A stretch of 64,000 nt of DNA from Prevotella sp. Lineage in GTDB: Bacteria; Bacteroidota; Bacteroidia; Bacteroidales; Bacteroidaceae. The notes under the pieces are model-generated. The model had not been told where the DNA came from and did no database searches. It saw nothing but the letters and a program-made list of their open reading frames with translations. The stretch covers positions 19,024 to 83,023 of the forward strand of contig JAEEVW010000015.1 in assembly GCA_016291085.1 (NCBI GenBank), in the 5' to 3' direction. A program made the position numbers and the translations under genes. Positions 27,329 to 35,881 of the stretch are shown here, piece after piece; the first letter of the stretch is position 1; each line of letters opens with the position of its first letter.

Positions 27329-29782
27329 CTATTCACTTTTCCCTTTATCGTCTTTCTCCTCAGGGATTTCAAACTTCAGCGGATTCTCCACGACTTCGTC
27401 TGTCAGAGCGAATTTCCAAACGTCCTGCACGTTCTCTACATAGTGGAACTTCACACCCTTCAGGTACATCTCGGGAATCTCGTTGATGTCCTTCTCGTTC
27501 TCCTGACACATTACGATATCAGTAATGCCGGCACGCTTGGCTGCCAGAATCTTCTCCTTGATGCCGCCTACGGGCAATACCTTGCCGCGCAGCGTAATCT
27601 CACCGGTCATCGCCGTATTCTTGCGGACCTTGCGCTGGGTCAGCGCTGAGGCTATCGAGGTGGCAATGGTGATACCTGCCGAGGGGCCGTCCTTCGGGGT
27701 AGCTCCCTCGGGTACGTGGATATGGATATTCCAATGGTCGAATATGCGGTAGTCGATGCCCAGCACGTCGACGTGGGCCTTGACATATTCGAGTGCAATG
27801 ACGGCACTCTCCTTCATGACGTCGCCCAGATTACCCGTCAGCGTCAGCTTGCCGGCCTTGCCTTTCGACAGCGATGTCTCGATGAACAGAATCTCACCGC
27901 CGACACTGGTCCACGCCAGACCTGTTACGACACCGGCATAGCTGTTGCCTTGATAGATATCGCGGTAGAAGGGTGGCTTGCCCAATAAATCCTCAATCTC
28001 CGTAGGTGTAATCTTCTCGTAGGGCAGCTCACCGCTTTCAGCCTTCTTGAATGCCAGCTTGCGCAGCGACTTGTTGATTTGCTTCTCCAACTGGCGCACA
28101 CCGCTCTCACGGGTGTACTGCTCGATGATTTTCTCGATGGCCGCCTTGTTGAAGGTCAGATGCTTATCGTTCAGGCCGGTATTCTCCTTCTCCTTCGGAA
28201 TGAGATGGCGCTTGGCAATCTCGTATTTCTCCTCAGTGATATAACCGCTGACCTCGATGATTTCCATACGGTCGAGCAGGGGACGGGGAATGGTACCCAG
28301 ATTGTTGGCAGTAGCGATGAACATTACCTTCGATAGGTCGTAATCCACGTCCAGATAATTGTCATGGAAAGCATTGTTCTGCTCAGGGTCAAGCACCTCG
28401 AGGAGGGCTGATGCAGGGTCACCGTTGTGGGTATTCTGTGTTACCTTGTCAATCTCGTCGAGAATGAAAACGGGGTTACTGGAACCGGCCTTCTGGATGT
28501 TTTTGATGATACGGCCCGGCATAGCGCCAATGTAGGTGCGACGGTGTCCGCGAATCTCGGCCTCGTCGTGCAGACCGCCCAGCGACACACGGACGTACTT
28601 ACGTTTCAGGGCGTCGGCAATCGACTTACCCAGCGAGGTCTTACCGACTCCCGGAGGACCGTATAGGCACAGGATGGGCGACTTCAGGTCACCGCGCAGC
28701 GACAATACTGCGATATATTCCAGAATACGCTCCTTGACCTTCTCCATACCGTAGTGGTCGCGATCCAGAATCTTCTGGGCACGCTTCAGGTCCAAGTCGT
28801 CGGTGGTATATTCGTTCCAGGGCAGATTGACCAGCGTCTGCAGATAGGTCAGCTGTACGTTGAAGTCGGGCGAATTGGGATTCACCTGGTCCAGCTTCTC
28901 TGCTTCCTTGTAGAAGTACTTCTCGATATCCTCGGGCCATTTCTTCTTACGGGCCTTCTCCAGCAGGTCTTTCTTCTCGGGCGTACTCTCGTTGCCCATT
29001 TCAGCCTGCAGGTTCTTGATCTGCTGCTGCAGGAAATAGTTACGCTGCTGCTCGTCAATGTCGTCACGCGTCTTGTTGCGGATGTCGAGCTTCAGGTTCT
29101 GCAGATTAATCTCGCGGTTGATGATACGCATGGTGTTGAACAGGCGCTCCTTGACGGAGTCCATCATCAGTAACTTCATCTTTTCCTTCGTCGAGAACGG
29201 CATATTCGAGCAGATGAAGTTCAGCGCCATGATATTGTTGGTCACATTCTTCAGGGCAAACGTAGCCTCGTCGGGAATATCCTCCATCAGGTTGATGTAT
29301 TGCGTCACCGACTGGCGCAGGTCGTCCATAGCGGTCTGAAACTCGACGTCGCGCTTTTCGGGCTCCTCCTCAGGGACACTGCTGACGTGTCCTTCCAGAT
29401 AGGGGTGATACTTGCTGATGTCCTCCAACTTGACGCGTCCCAAGCCTTGCACAATGGTTGTGATATTGCCATTGGGCAGCGTCAGCGTCTTCAGTATCTT
29501 GCCGATGACGCCATAGTCGTAGAGATCAGAACGGATTGGCATTTCAACATCAGGGTCACGTTGGGTGAAGACACCGATGAGCAGATTGTTTTTCTCGGCC
29601 TTGCGAATAAGCGCCATGCTGGCTTCGCGGCCGATGAGAATGGGAGATACTACACCAGGAAACAGTACCAGATTGCGTACGGCCAGAATGGGCAGCGAAT
29701 CGGGAATCTCTGTTTCCGTCAGGTCGTGAAAGTCGCCTTCTACATCGGCAATCATTGAGAACGACCTGTTCTTGTTATCCAT
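27329..29782 (-). CDS. lon: ATP-dependent protease Lon
   Basis: 817 aa from ATG at 29782. Earlier in-frame ATGs are at 29788, 29806 and 29860. The last lies upstream of the -7 element at 29829-29836 and is excluded; 29806 is possible. The LON N-domain starts at [16 protein letters not shown]. The AAA+ module has [11 protein letters not shown] (Walker A) and [10 protein letters not shown] (Walker B). The protease domain carries the catalytic Ser in [14 protein letters not shown] and the Lys in [14 protein letters not shown]. It degrades misfolded and regulatory proteins in the cytoplasm. The C-terminal tail ends in a short Lys/Glu-rich stretch. Confidence 0.95.
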   Translation of the reverse strand: MDNKNRSFSMIADVEGDFHDLTETEIPDSLPILAVRNLVLFPGVVSPILIGREASMALIRKAEKNNLLIGVFTQRDPDVEMPIRSDLYDYGVIGKILKTLTLPNGNITTIVQGLGRVKLEDISKYHPYLEGHVSSVPEEEPEKRDVEFQTAMDDLRQSVTQYINLMEDIPDEATFALKNVTNNIMALNFICSNMPFSTKEKMKLLMMDSVKERLFNTMRIINREINLQNLKLDIRNKTRDDIDEQQRNYFLQQQIKNLQAEMGNESTPEKKDLLEKARKKKWPEDIEKYFYKEAEKLDQVNPNSPDFNVQLTYLQTLVNLPWNEYTTDDLDLKRAQKILDRDHYGMEKVKERILEYIAVLSLRGDLKSPILCLYGPPGVGKTSLGKSIADALKRKYVRVSLGGLHDEAEIRGHRRTYIGAMPGRIIKNIQKAGSSNPVFILDEIDKVTQNTHNGDPASALLEVLDPEQNNAFHDNYLDVDYDLSKVMFIATANNLGTIPRPLLDRMEIIEVSGYITEEKYEIAKRHLIPKEKENTGLNDKHLTFNKAAIEKIIEQYTRESGVRQLEKQINKSLRKLAFKKAESGELPYEKITPTEIEDLLGKPPFYRDIYQGNSYAGVVTGLAWTSVGGEILFIETSLSKGKAGKLTLTGNLGDVMKESAVIALEYVKAHVDVLGIDYRIFDHWNIHIHVPEGATPKDGPSAGITIATSIASALTQRKVRKNTAMTGEITLRGKVLPVGGIKEKILAAKRAGITDIVMCQENEKDINEIPEMYLKGVKFHYVENVQDVWKFALTDEVVENPLKFEIPEEKDDKGKSE

Positions 29783-29828
29783 GTACATTGTTATATTGTC
29801 TATCATATCTTTTTTTGCATTTAAGCCG

Positions 29829-29836
29829 CAAAGGTA
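29829..29836 (-). promoter_or_regulatory. -7 element TACCTTTG for lon
   Basis: Minus-strand octamer placed so that transcription should begin near 29824. This rules out the upstream ATG at 29860 as the lon start. Confidence 0.6.
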
Positions 29837-29887
29837 CAACTTTTTATCGAAAAACCGCATGTATGATAAGATATTTTAATATCTTTC

Positions 29888-29918
29888 TTGCAGAATATTG
29901 CTTTTTTTCGTACTTTTG
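29888..29918 (+). promoter_or_regulatory. Promoter of the tRNA methyltransferase gene, almost on the start codon
   Basis: TTG at 29888-29890, 20 bases, then TACTTTTG at 29911-29918. Eight bases separate the octamer from ATG at 29927, the same spacing as for the UvrD-type gene. Confidence 0.6.
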
Positions 29919-29926
29919 CACTCTAA

Positions 29927-30601
29927 ATGACAGCATTTCGATTCAAAAAGTTTGTTGTTGAGCAGGATTTGTGCGCCATGAAGGTGGGTACCGATGGTGT
30001 GCTGTTGGGTGCGTGGGCTACGGGAGGAACACGTGTTTTGGACATTGGCACGGGGACAGGTATTATTGCCTTGATGCTGGCTCAGCGCTGTCCGCAGGCG
30101 CAGGTTACTGCCATTGATATCGACGAAGGTGCCGTCCGTCAGGCATCGCACAACGTGGCGCAGTCGCCGTTTGCTGATCGCATCGAGGTGTTGCACGAAA
30201 GTGTGCAGGATTTCGATGGGGGTGATGGGTGTTTTGATGCCATAATGAGCAATCCGCCTTTCTTTATTGACTCGCTGAATGCCCCTGACCGTCAGCGCAA
30301 CATCGCACGTCATGCGGAGACGCTGACCTATGGTCAGTTGATGCAGGCCGCCTGGCGACTGCTGGCCGATGGGGGAGAGTTCAGCGTGGTGGTGCCTTTC
30401 GACTACCGTCAGCGCATGGAGGACGAGGCGACGTTTGTGGGTTTCTTTCCCAGTCGTGTGTATGCCGTCCGTACGTCAGCGCGAAAGCCTGCCAAACGCT
30501 TCCTGCTGGCTTTCCGCAAACATCCTTGCCCCTGCGAACGGACGGAGATAACCCTCGGCGACGAGGCGTACACCCTGCTGACAAAAGATTTTTATCTTTG
30601 A
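29927..30601 (+). CDS. tRNA1(Val) (adenine-37-N6)-methyltransferase
   Basis: 224 aa, a class I SAM-dependent methyltransferase of the YfiC/TrmN6 type. It opens FRFKKFVVEQDLCAMKVGTDGVLLGAW, has the SAM motif VLDIGTGTGIIALMLAQR and the adenine-N6 catalytic tetrad in MSNPPFF. It modifies A37 of tRNA1-Val in E. coli; the target here is inferred. The gene is divergent from lon and stands alone, with the repeat at 30604-30646 after its stop. Confidence 0.9.
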   Translation: MTAFRFKKFVVEQDLCAMKVGTDGVLLGAWATGGTRVLDIGTGTGIIALMLAQRCPQAQVTAIDIDEGAVRQASHNVAQSPFADRIEVLHESVQDFDGGDGCFDAIMSNPPFFIDSLNAPDRQRNIARHAETLTYGQLMQAAWRLLADGGEFSVVVPFDYRQRMEDEATFVGFFPSRVYAVRTSARKPAKRFLLAFRKHPCPCERTEITLGDEAYTLLTKDFYL

Positions 30602-30603
30602 TT

Positions 30604-30646
30604 TTCGGAATACCGTTATTCCGTTATACCGTTATTCCGTCATTAC
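30604..30646. repeat. Degenerate tandem repeat, unit 8 (CCGTTATT)
   Basis: CGGAATA/CCGTTATT/CCGTTATA/CCGTTATT/CCGTCATT fills the gap between two convergent genes. The word is similar to that at 11744-11780. Confidence 0.8.
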
Positions 30647-30651
30647 GACAA

Positions 30652-32031
30652 TTACTGATGAAATCCCGTCCTTAGGAATTCGTCCCATTGTCCCTGATAA
30701 CCGTTGAACACATTGATATCCACTGGTCCGGTGATGCCGCTGACGCGTCCTTCGGGCGACAGTTGCCAATACACCAGTTTCACGTCGGGCTTGTATTCAC
30801 CGTAGCGGGCTATCCATACGTTGTAGTTCTGCTTGATGTCTGCGGCATTCTGCATGTGTTTGTTGATGAACATCTGATTGACATACAGAATGGGTCGCAT
30901 GTGGGTACGCTTCTCCACGTATTCCATAAAGATGCGTATGCGCTGCATCAGCACTTCGTCGCCGCCAATGGCATTGATCTGAGCGTCCGTGGGCTCTACG
31001 TCGAGCACGGGGGGGAAATCACCCTTGCGGAATAGTGTGCTGTTGACGAAATAGGTGGCCTGTGCCAGTGCGGGCGTCTTCAGTGAGAAGAAATGGTAGG
31101 CACCGACGTGCAGCCCCTGTTTTTTCGCTTTGGCGTAGTCGCTCATGAAGTAACGGTTGCGGATGGTGGTACCCTCGGTGCTCTTGATATAGATGAATGA
31201 CACGGGGAAGGTCTGGCCGTCTGTGGGATGACGATGGCCAAGGGACGTGATGCGCAACTGTTTCCAGTTGATGCCGAAGCGTTTACGGCCCTTTTCGTGT
31301 TGGTGACGCGAGATGTCGATACCATAGATGCGCTCAGCTGTGTAGCGCAGCCTTTCGCCCAGGAAACGCCCTTTCTTCCAGATGCCCACGCGGACCTGGT
31401 GGTGGGGCGACGACTCGAAACCGAATCCGTTGCGCTGGTCGTCCTCCCAGAAGCCTTCGTAGTGCGAACCGTCGAGGGCATCATAGATGCCTTGTCCCCA
31501 GGCTTGCATGTGGCGGTCCATCTGTCCGCGATAGGTGCCCAGTGAGTCGGTGCGTACGGCTTTGACGATGGTGTCGGCATCATATTCTGCACAGACGATG
31601 CGTCCGAGACTGTCGCGCAGCACGACGGGGCCATTGATGCGGCCCAGGTGGAAATGTCCTGCCTTCCAATAGCCACCGGCTATCTTCACTGCGGGCAACA
31701 GGCGGTTCTTGGCGGCAACGCGTACGACGACGGTCTTGGTGATCTGTCCGGATTTTCCGGAGGTATTGGCCATTTTGGCCAGCAGGGTGTGGTATTCGGC
31801 GATGAGGTTATAGCCTTCGTCGGTGACGTCGTGGGTGCGCAGATAGTAGTCCATCTCGCGCAACTGGTTGGCTACTTGCTGCGAGTCTTTTTGGGGACGT
31901 TGGTAGACGCGGACTTCAACCTTGTCGGGGATGTGTGGTGGCTGTGTGTTGCAGGCGTAGAGCAGGCCAAGGGCGACGATGATGGCCGCGGTCAGCAGAA
32001 TCAGCGTGTTTCTTCTTTTTCTTCCAGCCAT
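30652..32031 (-). CDS. GH25 lysozyme with internal MORN repeats
   Basis: 459 aa. Residues about 8-27 form a signal anchor or lipoprotein-like signal (LLTAAIIVALGLLYAC). Residues 40-110 are helical. Residues about 166-225 carry two to three MORN-type repeats (TYRGQMDRHMQAWGQGIY, YEGFWEDDQRNGFGF, VGIWKKGRFLGE). A GH25 domain covers 235-455, with the active-site D239 in YGIDISRHQ and the D344-V-E346 motif in LDVEPT. GH25 enzymes cut the MurNAc-GlcNAc bond of peptidoglycan. The MORN/GH25 fusion is unusual, and an all-MORN protein is encoded 4 kb away. Its start overlaps nudC by 31 bases. Confidence 0.86.
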   Translation of the reverse strand: MAGRKRRNTLILLTAAIIVALGLLYACNTQPPHIPDKVEVRVYQRPQKDSQQVANQLREMDYYLRTHDVTDEGYNLIAEYHTLLAKMANTSGKSGQITKTVVVRVAAKNRLLPAVKIAGGYWKAGHFHLGRINGPVVLRDSLGRIVCAEYDADTIVKAVRTDSLGTYRGQMDRHMQAWGQGIYDALDGSHYEGFWEDDQRNGFGFESSPHHQVRVGIWKKGRFLGERLRYTAERIYGIDISRHQHEKGRKRFGINWKQLRITSLGHRHPTDGQTFPVSFIYIKSTEGTTIRNRYFMSDYAKAKKQGLHVGAYHFFSLKTPALAQATYFVNSTLFRKGDFPPVLDVEPTDAQINAIGGDEVLMQRIRIFMEYVEKRTHMRPILYVNQMFINKHMQNAADIKQNYNVWIARYGEYKPDVKLVYWQLSPEGRVSGITGPVDINVFNGYQGQWDEFLRTGFHQ

Positions 32032-32783
32032 GAGTCAAGCAGTTGTCGCGCAATGGAGAGTTTCTCGGGAATGTGGGGCAGGTGGTTGCGGTCGAACCAC
32101 GAACCCTTCGAGATTTCAGAACGTTGCAGGTGGATCTTGCCGAAGTCGTAGTCGGCAGTAAAGCCTACCATCAGTCCACAGGGGTAGGGCCAGGGCTGTG
32201 AACCGAAGTAGCGCAGGTTGGTGATGTGCAGCCCTGTCTCTTCGAGCACTTCGCGGTGTACGGCTTCCTCCAGCGTCTCGCCGGTCTCGACGAATCCTGC
32301 CACCAGTCCGTAGTGGTCGTCGCGGAAGTTGTTGGCGTGCACCAGCAGCACCTCATCGCTGACGGGGGAACCGTCAGCAGCGGGGACTTTGCGCCTGACG
32401 AGCACGATGACGGCTGTGGCCAGCAGGGGCCATATCTCCTTGCCGCAGTGCTCGCACTTCTTCGAGATGGCGGTGTCGAAGCGCATGGGTCCTCCACAGA
32501 CGCCGCAGAACTTGGTGTTCTGATCCCAATAGAGCAGTTCGTGACACTTGCCGGCCGTGAGATAGTCCTCGTGGAGCAATTTGTAGTACGACTGGCGCAA
32601 GGGACACATCTCGTAGCGGTCAGAGCCCGTCAGCGGCTGGTCGATACGGTAGGCCTTGTGTCCGTCGATATCCATCACTGTCGTCCAGGGCTTCCGTTCG
32701 GTGGGCTCTTCGGTGGGTATCTGGTAGGTGTCACCGACTTTCTCGAGAACCAGGTCGGACTGACAGAAGACGAAGTATTTCAT
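32001..32783 (-). CDS. nudC: NADH pyrophosphatase-type Nudix hydrolase
   Basis: 260 aa. Cleaves NAD(H), and in E. coli also removes NAD caps from RNA. A zinc ribbon with CGVC and CEHC pairs is at about 93-117. The Nudix box GFVETGETLEEAVHREVLEETG is complete with its REVLEE core. The NudC-specific SQPWPYP motif follows about 20 residues later. It is sandwiched between the 5'-nucleotidase upstream and the MORN/GH25 gene downstream in one leftward set. Confidence 0.95.
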   Translation of the reverse strand: MKYFVFCQSDLVLEKVGDTYQIPTEEPTERKPWTTVMDIDGHKAYRIDQPLTGSDRYEMCPLRQSYYKLLHEDYLTAGKCHELLYWDQNTKFCGVCGGPMRFDTAISKKCEHCGKEIWPLLATAVIVLVRRKVPAADGSPVSDEVLLVHANNFRDDHYGLVAGFVETGETLEEAVHREVLEETGLHITNLRYFGSQPWPYPCGLMVGFTADYDFGKIHLQRSEISKGSWFDRNHLPHIPEKLSIARQLLDSWLEEKEETR

Positions 32784-32791
32784 GCTTTTTT

Positions 32792-32827
32792 GTAGGGTTG
32801 TTAGGTGGGGTAGGGTCGTTAGGGACT
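32792..32827. repeat. Degenerate tandem repeat, unit 9 (TAGGGTTGT)
   Basis: TAGGGTTGT/TAGGTGGGG/TAGGGTCGT/TAGGGACT lies between the 5'-nucleotidase and nudC. The 13-mer TAGGGTTGTTAGG also occurs, inverted, at 37499-37528. Confidence 0.8.
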
Positions 32828-34544
32828 ATTTACCGAACAGTGCCTTGCGGTCGCGCTCGAGGGCGGGCTTGGCCCATGCGTCGGGGATGAAGCGCCAGTT
32901 GTTCAGGGCCCGTGGGGTGACGGTGCCTTCGCGCTCAATCTTCTGGGTCAGATAGTGACGCTGGTCGCGCTCGCTCATGTATTCGATGCGCTGGGGGATG
33001 GAGTCCCAGGGGATGCCTGCGCCGCGTACCAGCAACTCACCGCCGCCATTGCCGCGATAGCTGTTCATGGCCACGCGGTACCACGTATTCTCGTCGAACG
33101 GACGACCGTCGCTGAACTGCAGGATCTGGACCTTCTGTCCGTCGGGCTTGGTGACGTCGACGACGTAGTCAATGCCTGCTGCCGAGTCGAAGTTGAACGT
33201 GAAGTTCTTGAATCCCTCGCGCTGGTTGTCGCCGGCTACCTTCGGGGCCAGCAGCATGATGTGGTCGTCGGGGCTCTGCATGGTGTTCACCCACTGGTCG
33301 TACGACAGCTCCAGGTGATTGCGGATTTCCTTGCCCGTCATGCGCAGCACGTAGATGCCGTTCTCGAAGCGGTAGAGCTTGAACATGTCGCTCATGTACA
33401 CCGGACCGGCCTTGATTTCGCTGTTGAAGATCAGCGGGGCGGTGAACGACACGTCGGCTTTCGTATGCTCCAACTGCAGGTCGTGGATGAGGTCTACGAA
33501 GGCTGCTGAACCGAAGAAGGCGTCGCGGGAGTACATGGTCTCGCTGAACGTGCCGATCTTGCGCTCCACGAAGGCCTTGATGGCGTCTGTCTGTGGCTTG
33601 AAGTGCTGCATAAAATCTTCGTCAATGTCCTCCTGGGTGATGTCGATGAGCTCACCCTGCTTCTTGCTGATGGTCCAGCCCTTGCCGGTCTTTTTCAGCG
33701 TGATGGTGGCCTGTGACACCTTCTTGGCGTTTGCTGAGGCGTTCAGACAGAGCACGCCGTTGACGGTCTGGTTGAACTCCCGGTGGTCATGGCCGAACAG
33801 CAGGACGTCGATGCCTTTTATCTGCTCAGCGACCATGCGTGAGGCGTCCTCGTGGTATTCGGGGGTGACGATGCCGCCTTCCCAGCCGCTGTGGTAGAGT
33901 GCGATGATGACGTCGGCCTTCTCCTGTTCACGCAGGATTTTCACCCAGCGGCGTGTCGACTCAAGGATTTCCTCGAAGCGCATGCCCGACCACAGGTTCT
34001 GGTGCAGCCAGTTGGGGATGGCCGGTGTCAGCATGCCGAGCACGGCAATGCGCACGCCTTCGCGTTCCATTATCAGATAGGGCTCAACGTAGGGCTTCTG
34101 CGACTTCAGGTCGATGATATTGGCACCAAGGGTGGGGCAGTTCAACTCCTTGATCCATTTGTCGTACACCTTGTGGCCGACCTCTACGTCGTGGTTGCCG
34201 AAGGCTTCGGCGTCGTATTTCATGTAGTTCAGCACCTCGGCGGCGATGTTGGGCTTGTCGGTGGCCACGAAGTTGGTGTAGTAGCAGGTGGGCTGGCCCT
34301 GCAGGATGTCGCCGTTGTCGAGGAGGATCAGGCGGTTGCCCATCTCCTGGCGCTGGCGCTTGACATAACTGCTCACGCGGGCCATCGTGCCAGACATAGG
34401 ACGGCGCTCGGTGAAGTCATAAGGGAAGAAGGCACCATGGACGTCGGTGGTCTCCACGATGCGCAGCGTGACGCTCTTCGGCGACTTGGCCATCAGGGTG
34501 GTCATGCTCATAATTCCGAGTATAAATACAATTAACTTTTTCAT
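32826..34544 (-). CDS. Periplasmic 5'-nucleotidase / metallophosphoesterase
   Basis: 572 aa from ATG at 34544. This start gives a clean signal peptide (MKKLIVFILGIMSMTTLMA). An ATG five codons upstream would lie inside the promoter octamer. The N-terminal calcineurin-like domain has TTDVHGAF (D34, H36), LDNGDILQG, GNHDVEVG and LLFGHDHREF as metal ligands. The C-terminal 5'-nucleotidase domain (from about 320) has GSAAFVDLIHDLQ, SFTAPLIFNSEI and YRVAMNSYRGNGGGELL. It releases phosphate from nucleotides or 2',3'-cyclic nucleotides in the periplasm. With nudC downstream it suggests a nucleotide-salvage set. Its promoter sits four bases before the start. Confidence 0.92.
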   Translation of the reverse strand: MKKLIVFILGIMSMTTLMAKSPKSVTLRIVETTDVHGAFFPYDFTERRPMSGTMARVSSYVKRQRQEMGNRLILLDNGDILQGQPTCYYTNFVATDKPNIAAEVLNYMKYDAEAFGNHDVEVGHKVYDKWIKELNCPTLGANIIDLKSQKPYVEPYLIMEREGVRIAVLGMLTPAIPNWLHQNLWSGMRFEEILESTRRWVKILREQEKADVIIALYHSGWEGGIVTPEYHEDASRMVAEQIKGIDVLLFGHDHREFNQTVNGVLCLNASANAKKVSQATITLKKTGKGWTISKKQGELIDITQEDIDEDFMQHFKPQTDAIKAFVERKIGTFSETMYSRDAFFGSAAFVDLIHDLQLEHTKADVSFTAPLIFNSEIKAGPVYMSDMFKLYRFENGIYVLRMTGKEIRNHLELSYDQWVNTMQSPDDHIMLLAPKVAGDNQREGFKNFTFNFDSAAGIDYVVDVTKPDGQKVQILQFSDGRPFDENTWYRVAMNSYRGNGGGELLVRGAGIPWDSIPQRIEYMSERDQRHYLTQKIEREGTVTPRALNNWRFIPDAWAKPALERDRKALFGK

Positions 34545-34548
34545 ACTG

Positions 34549-34580
34549 CAAAGGTACAAATTTTATTTGTAACCGCCAAA
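34549..34580 (-). promoter_or_regulatory. Promoter of the 5'-nucleotidase gene, predicted leaderless
   Basis: On the minus strand: TTTG (34580-34577), exactly 20 bases, TACCTTTG (34556-34549), four bases, ATG (34544). Transcription should begin at or next to the start codon. Confidence 0.7.
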
Positions 34581-34618
34581 TGTTTTCGGGGCTTTTATGT
34601 GTTAAAATGTGGAAGGTG

Positions 34619-34774
34619 TCATAAGTGTCATTAGTCATTAGTGTCATTAAGGTTTTTTGATTGTGTGAAGTTGATTTTATGCACCAATATAATAAAAATA
34701 TATTTTTATTATATTAGTGTGATTGTTTTGCATTCGAAATTCTTAATGACACTAATGACTAATGACACTTATGA
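34619..34774. repeat. Inverted repeat with 33-base perfect arms built from TCATTAG units
   Basis: The left arm 34619-34651 and right arm 34742-34774 are exact reverse complements. Each arm is a degenerate 7-9-base tandem repeat (TGTCATAAG/TGTCATTAG/TCATTAG/TGTCATTAAG). Between them is a perfect 30-base AT palindrome at 34686-34715. The whole lies in the 453-base gap between the 5'-nucleotidase start and kdsB. The rest of the gap (34775-34906) shows no convincing gene. Confidence 0.9.
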
Positions 34775-34906
34775 CCATGCTCCTATGTGTAAAATTGCCT
34801 GTTGGAATTGTGGAATTATGGGAGCGAAAAATATTTACAGTCATTTTAATTGTAGAAAATGTGAAAATGGTGTGCAGGGCGGCGTGGAATATGTTTCAGG
34901 CCTACA

Positions 34907-34938
34907 AAAATTTGCGCCCTGCCCAGGGCGCAAATTTT
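34907..34938 (-). terminator. Strong hairpin terminator after kdsB
   Basis: A perfect 15-base stem, AAAATTTGCGCCCTG with its complement around a two-base loop. On the minus strand it is followed by a T-tract, 60 bases after the kdsB stop. Confidence 0.8.
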
Positions 34939-34997
34939 AGAAGCCTATGTCGGAGAAAATCGTGAGTTTGGAGAGTTTTTAGTAATGCTATAATTAT

Positions 34998-35750
34998 TTA
35001 CAAAACAGATATTGTTTCTTTCAGAAATTCCTCGGCGCGTTGGAGGTCTTCGGGGGTGTCAATGCCTACCGTTTCGACGTCGGTAAGACCCACACGGATG
35101 CGAAAACCGTTCTCCAGCCAGCGCAATTGTTCCAGACTTTCGGCAATTTCGAGCGGTGATTGAGGCAGTTTAGTGACCTCGCGCAGCACTTCGCGACGGT
35201 ATGCATAGAGGCCCAAATGTTTCAAAAATGGGTATTTTTCGAGCCAAACGGTCTGTTCCTGACCGCGAACGAAGGGGATGATGGAGCGGCTGAAATAGAG
35301 TGCAAAACCCTGCAGGTCGGTGACGATTTTCGGGGAATTCGGGTTCTGTGCAGCCTCGATAGTTTCGAATTGTTTACCAAGCGTACCTATTTGAGTCCCA
35401 GCGTGTTCAAACAGTTGCATTAGAGTTTCTATTTGGGACTTCTGGATGAATGGTTCGTCACCCTGAATGTTGATGATGACATCGGCATCGGTGCCGATTT
35501 TTTCGGCTGCTTCCTCAATACGGTCCGTGCCGCTTTTGTGGTCGGCACGTGTCATCACCGCACGACCGCCAAACGCCTCGACGCATGCAAAAATGCGTTC
35601 GTCGTCGGTGGCGACATAAGCCTCGGGGAGCACGGAGGAAGCTTGTTCGTATACTCGCTGGATAACGGTTTTTCCGCCCAGGACGGCCAGCGGTTTGCCT
35701 GGAAAGCGCGTCGATGCATAGCGCGCAGGGATGATGCCGATGAATTTCAT
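34998..35750 (-). CDS. kdsB: 3-deoxy-manno-octulosonate cytidylyltransferase
   Basis: 250 aa. Activates Kdo as CMP-Kdo for the lipid A core. Motifs are IIPARYASTRFPGKPLA at residues 5-21, MTRADHKSGTDRIEEA, INIQGDEPFI, and the HLGLYAYRREVL segment. A -7 element TAATTTTG lies at 35777-35784 on the minus strand, 27 bases before the start. It is divergent from the MORN-repeat gene and not clustered with other lipid A genes. Confidence 0.97.
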   Translation of the reverse strand: MKFIGIIPARYASTRFPGKPLAVLGGKTVIQRVYEQASSVLPEAYVATDDERIFACVEAFGGRAVMTRADHKSGTDRIEEAAEKIGTDADVIINIQGDEPFIQKSQIETLMQLFEHAGTQIGTLGKQFETIEAAQNPNSPKIVTDLQGFALYFSRSIIPFVRGQEQTVWLEKYPFLKHLGLYAYRREVLREVTKLPQSPLEIAESLEQLRWLENGFRIRVGLTDVETVGIDTPEDLQRAEEFLKETISVL

Positions 35751-35776
35751 ATCGTTTGTATTTCTTAATGTGCTTG

Positions 35777-35784
35777 CAAAATTA
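35777..35784 (-). promoter_or_regulatory. -7 element TAATTTTG for kdsB
   Basis: Minus-strand octamer fitting TAnnTTTG, 26 bases before the start at 35750. Confidence 0.5.
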
Positions 35785-35824
35785 CAAAATAAAAATAAAA
35801 AAACGGATAAGATTCCATAAAATA

Positions 35825-35856
35825 TTTGGCAGTCTCGAAAAAAATTCGTACCTTTG
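35825..35856 (+). promoter_or_regulatory. rRNA-like promoter of the MORN-repeat gene
   Basis: TTTG at 35825-35828, exactly 20 bases, TACCTTTG at 35849-35856. The stretch TTTGGCAGTCTCGAAAAA is nearly the same as in the tRNA-cluster promoter (45491-45522), which suggests strong expression. Confidence 0.65.
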
Positions 35857-35881
35857 TAAAGTTTTTAATGGTTGCACGAAT

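Noticed and set aside
34641..34940. Plus-strand open frame of 99 codons with two Cys-x2-Cys pairs, looking like a small zinc-ribbon protein.
   Set aside because: It runs through the 33-base repeat arms, the AT palindrome and the kdsB terminator hairpin. It has no promoter of its own and the Cys pairs are likely accidental.
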